The position numbers were made by a program, and so were the translations under genes. This document shows positions 60,601-64,000 of a stretch of 64,000 nt of DNA, piece by piece. Under the pieces are notes generated by a model, which was not told the DNA's origin, did not search any database, and worked only from the letters and a program-made list of their open reading frames with translations. Positions within the stretch are counted from its first letter, which is position 1. The number at the start of each line of letters is the position of its first letter. This stretch comes from Lichenostomus cassidix. Taxonomy: Eukaryota > Chordata > Aves > Passeriformes > Meliphagidae. The stretch covers positions 14,264,056-14,328,055 of the forward strand of contig CM039189.1 of NCBI GenBank assembly GCA_008360975.2, read 5' to 3'.

Positions 60601-63198
60601 CACTATATATTCAGAATCATCATATTTTGGGTTGACTTGTGTTTTAACAATCTGTCAAGATAATACTAACAGTCTCCAAACACTAATTTTCCCCTGGCTA
60701 GTCTTAAAAAAAAAAGTTACTGAATACAAGTTAAAAAAAAAAAAAAAAAAAGTAAAACCTCCAGACAATCACCAAATCTGAAATATACATTTCCAAGCAG
60801 TAGTAACAGTATAAAAAATTTCCACTTTCTGAAAGAACATTCATAAGAAAAAATACAAATGATGCTTCAATAAACCATATAATCATAATGTTGTAACAAT
60901 CCAATATTTCTATTCATGCACACAATATGGAAAGCATGCATTCAAATCCAGACATGAAAATGTATGAAAAGACTATCATATTCCCTCCTATAATTCATGC
61001 TGATGACTACCATATTAGCTCCAAATCTCAAATACCATTTGTATTACATTTCTTCAGAAATGTCACAGAAATAAGAATAGATAAAGTAATGATGAAAATG
61101 TACATTGCTCACATTTACTACAAAACCCAAGCAGAAAATGAAACTGGGTAAACCAACACAAACAGATTAAAAACAACTTATAACATACCATTTCTTGCTT
61201 CCTGTGAATATACAAGGAAATCAGGTTCACTATGAAGGAATTTGTCAAACAACCTTGAGACCCTGTCCAGCTCTATGCTATTAATTTTATTTATCATGAC
61301 TAATATAAAAATAAGTTTTCAGACTGATAATTCTTACAGTGTGAAGTCCTGACCACAAAATGGCATTTGCTTATTCTTATACAAAGTGTGATTACCAACA
61401 AAATGAAATCTAGGTCTGATTAAGGAAATTCGGAAAAACATAAATTGATTTAATTTCTGTTATTTGATCCAACTTTTATTAACACAGTGTTTACAGTACT
61501 AAGTGACATCCTTAAGTGTGTTACTCATATTACTAAGACTTTTTTTTTCTCAGAGGTTATATTGACAGAAATGCAAGCTTACTTCCCCATCAAATGACAA
61601 CTTACTTCCTCAAGCTTACTTCCCCATCAAATGACAACAGAAATTGTCCTGCTCTGTAAGTTCTTGTGCTACATCTTATGCACAGAGGCAGAACTCTTAA
61701 AAATATTACCTGAGCAAATAAAGCATCTTCTCCTTACATGAGGACATGTAGACTTGCTGCTGCTGCCAGCACAACTGTTACTGAGCACACTGGAGACCCC
61801 TTCTATTTTGCCATTCCCTGTTAGTACATTTCGGTAGACTTTATTCTGAAACTTCAGGTTTTGTCTATGTATGGATATGTACATATTTATGTATATATAT
61901 ATATATGTATGTATAGACATGTAAAAGAACTGGAGCATTCCCCAGAGACAAACTTTCCTTTATAAGGTTCATATATCTAGCAAAGAAAAAGCCTTACATA
62001 TCAAGTCCTGTAAGGATTGTACCGAAATATTACTTTGTTAATGTATAAAACAGCACAATTTATAACTTAAAGTCTGTCAGTATTAGGAAACTACTAATTA
62101 TTCATTCCCTGCCAATCTCAAGCACTTGCTTCTTGATACTTAATATATAGTACCTAACATTGTAATGAGTGGTTTTATTAAAAATTAAAGGCAGACTTTC
62201 TTTTTTAAATACTAGGCTGAATTTAACTGACAGGAGAAACCTGCTAGATTTCCTCATTAATTTTATGTTGTCAGTTATTTCACAATCTCCTAGCCATTAA
62301 ACATAATTTCAGCCTCTCTCCTCCTTGAAACCTCTACTTTCCTGACAACTGATTTGTCTTTAATATATTCTAGAACACTGTTAAATTGCCACATATTAGA
62401 AAACATGTGTTCTTTTCAAGGACTCTAAAACTGCTTCCTTGATGACATACCTTAAGGAGCACAAATACTCATTTACTACAGATAAAGGAAAGGTTTTGCC
62501 TTAGTTTAACTGATCGAAGCATAGCATGAGCTCTGAGAGAGATCATTCCCAAAATATCCAGCTGTTCTCACTGCTGCAGGATGGAGCTGAGCAGTCTTGC
62601 TTCTGTTGGGTTCTGTCAGGTTCATGCCACTCCAGGAACTGGAGGCACCAGCCTTTTGTTCCTCAGGACTGACCTAAGCTACCATGGCCATTACATTAGG
62701 GCTCAATGACCAAGCAGGAGCTGTGATTAAGCACCACTCTCCTTATCCTCTTCTTTTGCCCTCTTCAAATCCCATGTACCTTCCACTCAAAAGAAGTTGG
62801 ATATAGTTCCCATGTATGGTCACATCACACCAGAGACGGGCTGCCAAAGAACCAAAGATTCCTCTACTGGTACAGGGACATGATTTTAAGCAATAGGGCA
62901 AGTCTGCAAATCTAGACCTTGTAGATGTGTATTGGATTATGAATAAATGTTGCATTTTCCTCTTGAAATTATAATCCAGATTCTCATAACATGTTAAATT
63001 ATTCCACAAGGGATTTGGTCCAAAACTCACCTTTCTAGTTTCCAATTGAGCTTCTTCTTGGCAGCACTCCCTGCAGAATGGATCCAACTGATTCAGATTG
63101 AATTGTCCAAGAAGGTTGCAAGAACTGCACAGCAAGTTACTGGAGAAGCCCAGCTCTCTGCAAGCTTCTGATGACAACTGTGCGCCATAAACACTTAT
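42504..63198 (-). CDS. SELENOF: 15-kDa selenoprotein (SELENOF/SEP15), exons 2-5; 5' end outside window
   Basis: Exons on the - strand: 63198-63031, 52080-52017, 44346-44297 and 42635-42504, all GT-AG and in frame. Exon 1 (start codon and ER signal peptide) lies beyond position 64000. The visible protein has a six-Cys N-terminal domain (SSEACRELGF, LLCSSCNLLG, CRECCQEE), then a thioredoxin-like domain with the Cys-Gly-Sec motif, where Sec is coded by TGA at 52045-52047, and ends EEFLSEKLERL. Family knowledge: it resides in the ER lumen, binds UDP-glucose:glycoprotein glucosyltransferase through the Cys-rich domain, and acts in glycoprotein folding quality control as an oxidoreductase. Automatic annotation may wrongly end the gene at the TGA. 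It converges with SH3GLB1, as in mammals. Confidence 0.96.
42636..44296 (-). other. SELENOF intron 4
   Basis: 1.7 kb, AT-rich. Contains a short GAAA repeat near 43425-43442. Nothing else recognised. Confidence 0.85.
44297..44346 (-). CDS. SELENOF: SELENOF exon 4
   Basis: 50 nt between AAACCAG and AAG|GTGAGT. With the last base of exon 3 it encodes AFVRSDKPKLFRGLQIK, identical to the vertebrate family sequence as I know it. Confidence 0.97.
44347..52016 (-). other. SELENOF intron 3
   Basis: 7.7 kb. A somewhat GC-richer, CpG-containing stretch lies near 44620-45070, with a 122-codon open frame on the + strand that has no recognisable domain. Short CA repeat near 47634-47643. No transposon identified. 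Confidence 0.75.
52017..52080 (-). CDS. SELENOF: SELENOF exon 3, with in-frame TGA selenocysteine codon
   Basis: 64 nt between TATTGCAG and CAGG|GTAAGT. Reads LYAGAVLEVCG, then TGA (52045-52047), then KLGRFPQVQ and one base. Frame is held from exon 2 through to exon 5 only if TGA is read as selenocysteine, giving the family's Cys-Gly-Sec redox centre. Confidence 0.97.
52919..52953. repeat. AT-rich imperfect inverted repeat
   Basis: ATATATACTA..ATGTA on the left and TACATAGTATATAT on the right can pair to form a hairpin, with a short insertion in the left arm. Confidence 0.7.
56958..57024. repeat. 34-bp tandem duplication with 12-bp-arm hairpin at its junction
   Basis: Copy 1 starts at 56958 and copy 2 at 56992, near identical (one A/C change in CCTCATTGC/CCTCCTTGC). 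At the junction, AGGATACAATTT (56986-56997) and AAATTGTATCCT (57002-57013) are perfect inverted arms around a TGTT loop. Confidence 0.92.
60733..60751. repeat. Poly(A) run, 19 nt
   Basis: Uninterrupted A19 (poly-U in the SELENOF pre-mRNA), with a shorter A run about 20 bases to its left. Confidence 0.9.
61574..61638. repeat. Local duplication, period 37 bp
   Basis: A 28-base unit starting CAAGCTTACTTCCCCATCAA at 61574 recurs at 61611 without mismatch, separated by a short spacer that itself repeats ACTTCC. Recent slippage duplication. Confidence 0.9.
61892..61906. repeat. TA microsatellite
   Basis: Run of TA dinucleotides flanked by TATG repeats. Confidence 0.85.
63031..63198 (-). CDS. SELENOF: SELENOF exon 2
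   Basis: 168 nt (56 codons), acceptor CTTTCAG, donor AAAG|GTGAGT, phase 0 at both ends. Starts ISVYGAQL, aligning with the VSAFGAEF segment after the signal peptide in mammals, then carries all six cysteines of the UGGT-binding domain and ends EEAQLETRK. Confidence 0.96.
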
Positions 63199-64000
63199 CT
63201 GAAAGTCAATACAACGTTACACTTTAGTATTAATTCATTTTTTTAAGACTACTTTAAATGTTTAATGATTAGAAAGAGCAAGTAAGTCTCTTGTGATTGT
63301 TTTACAATAATGCCAAAATGGTCAGCCCAAGGATTCACAGCACCACCCTATTTTGAAGAAGGGTCTTAAGCTAACAGGGAATTTCAGACACTCATAAATA
63401 TGTACATTTCAAGGTATGAAACCTGCCAAAATTAATTTATATACACTTCTGATAACTACTGCTTTCCTATTGCTACCTCCAAATTAAGAAAAAGCCCCAA
63501 AGGTAATGATTCAGCTGGAATGCATGTGTCTACAGCTTTCCAAAGCCCCCTCTTCAAAAAGAATTTTAGGAAGTTTTGTATCACTGAAAACACTCTTGGA
63601 AAGCAATGTAACAGCTAAGCTTGGGAAAAACACAACCAGGAAGTGATGAAATTACCCAAACCACTCAACAAGAGAAGTAAGATTTTAATTTCATGTTTGC
63701 TTTAATTTTACCAGAAAATCGTATATCCTGTAAGTGGAAGAGCAGAGAAAAACCTGCAATTCTGATTTATTAGCAATACATTACAACAGGCAAATTGAAT
63801 TATATGGGTTCTATGTAAAACACCAGTTCTGCCTTTTAGGGGCAGCAAAAATAATGCAACCAAACACAACACTTAAATGATATTTGGGTTCTCATAGAAT
63901 CACCAAGGTTGGAAAAGACCTCTAAGGACATTACTGAGTCCAATCATTAACCCAGCACCACAGTGTTCACCCACAAACCATGTCCCAAGTGTCACATCCA
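63199..64000 (-). other. SELENOF intron 1 (partial)
   Basis: Intron running off the window, with a CR1 3' end at 63891-64000. No other feature recognised. Confidence 0.85.
63891..64000 (-). mobile_element. CR1 LINE, 3'-terminal fragment running off the window
   Basis: CTCATAGAATCACCAAGG followed by GTTGGAAAAGACCTCTAAGG, AGTCCAA, CCCAGCACCAC and AACCATGTCCCAAGTG is the standard reverse-complement reading of the avian CR1 3' end. CATAGAAT at the left is the complement of the ATTCTATG terminal repeat, so the element's 3' end is at the left and it lies on the - strand, in the same sense as SELENOF. Confidence 0.9.

Larger units (their letters stand above)
52081..63030 (-). other. SELENOF intron 2
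   Basis: Longest SELENOF intron in view, 10.9 kb. Holds an AT-rich inverted repeat (about 52919-52953), a 34-bp tandem duplication forming a hairpin (56958-57024), an A19 run (60733-60751), a 37-bp-period duplication (61574-61638) and a TA microsatellite (about 61892-61906). No exon or recognisable transposon. Confidence 0.8.

Noticed and set aside
62743..63030. Extension of the SELENOF exon 2 frame past its donor
   Set aside because: It is intron read-through: GTGAGT at 63030-63025 is a clear donor and exon 3 continues the family sequence.
1..64000. tRNA, rRNA, CRISPR, bacterial operon or phage features
   Set aside because: None seen: no tRNA B-box context, no regular spaced repeats, no ribosome-binding-site-led gene clusters; all coding signal is vertebrate split-gene.

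Overview
The window reads as nuclear genomic DNA of a bird. The evidence is vertebrate-style split genes with GT-AG introns, the 3' end of a CR1 LINE at the right edge in its typical avian form, a retroviral-type LTR, and coding exons that translate to nearly canonical vertebrate proteins. The species cannot be fixed from sequence alone. There is no sign of bacterial operons, CRISPR arrays or phage.

Two genes lie tail to tail. SH3GLB1 (endophilin B1, Bif-1) is complete on the + strand. It starts in a CpG island (about 5140-6290), its start codon is at 5771 and its stop at 27696-27698. Nine constitutive coding exons join in frame to 366 residues. Two small in-frame optional exons between constitutive exons 5 and 6 (39 nt at 15060-15098 and 24 nt at 16540-16563) match the neuron-specific Bif-1b/Bif-1c inserts known in mammals. 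SELENOF (SEP15, 15-kDa selenoprotein) is on the - strand and runs in from beyond the right edge. Exons 2-5 are present (63198 down to 42504), exon 1 is outside. Exon 3 carries an in-frame TGA (52045-52047) in the Cys-Gly-Sec redox motif, and the 3' UTR holds a candidate SECIS element near 41890-41962 followed by a strong poly(A) site at 41655-41660.

Region by region: 1-5130 is upstream DNA with no gene I can support. 5140-6290 is the CpG-island promoter and first exon of SH3GLB1. 6290-27698 is the SH3GLB1 body, including a minus-oriented LTR near 20072-20300. 27699 to about 28065, or possibly about 31700, is SH3GLB1 3' UTR with several AATAAA signals. About 31700-41630 is the convergent intergenic spacer, with a statistically unusual 190-195 codon open frame at 31929-32516. 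About 41638-63198 is SELENOF, and 63891-64000 is the CR1 fragment in SELENOF intron 1.

The two genes work in separate pathways. Bif-1 bends membranes at mitochondria, Golgi and autophagosomes. SELENOF is an ER-lumen oxidoreductase partner of UGGT. Their adjacency matches the order SH3GLB1-SELENOF in human, as recalled from established knowledge. I found no wholly new system. The best second-look items are the conserved microexon pair with UGC motifs at the acceptor, the Sec codon/SECIS pair, the long orphan ORF, the MAF/NRF2-type site beside the start codon, and several local duplications that make hairpins or decoy splice sites.
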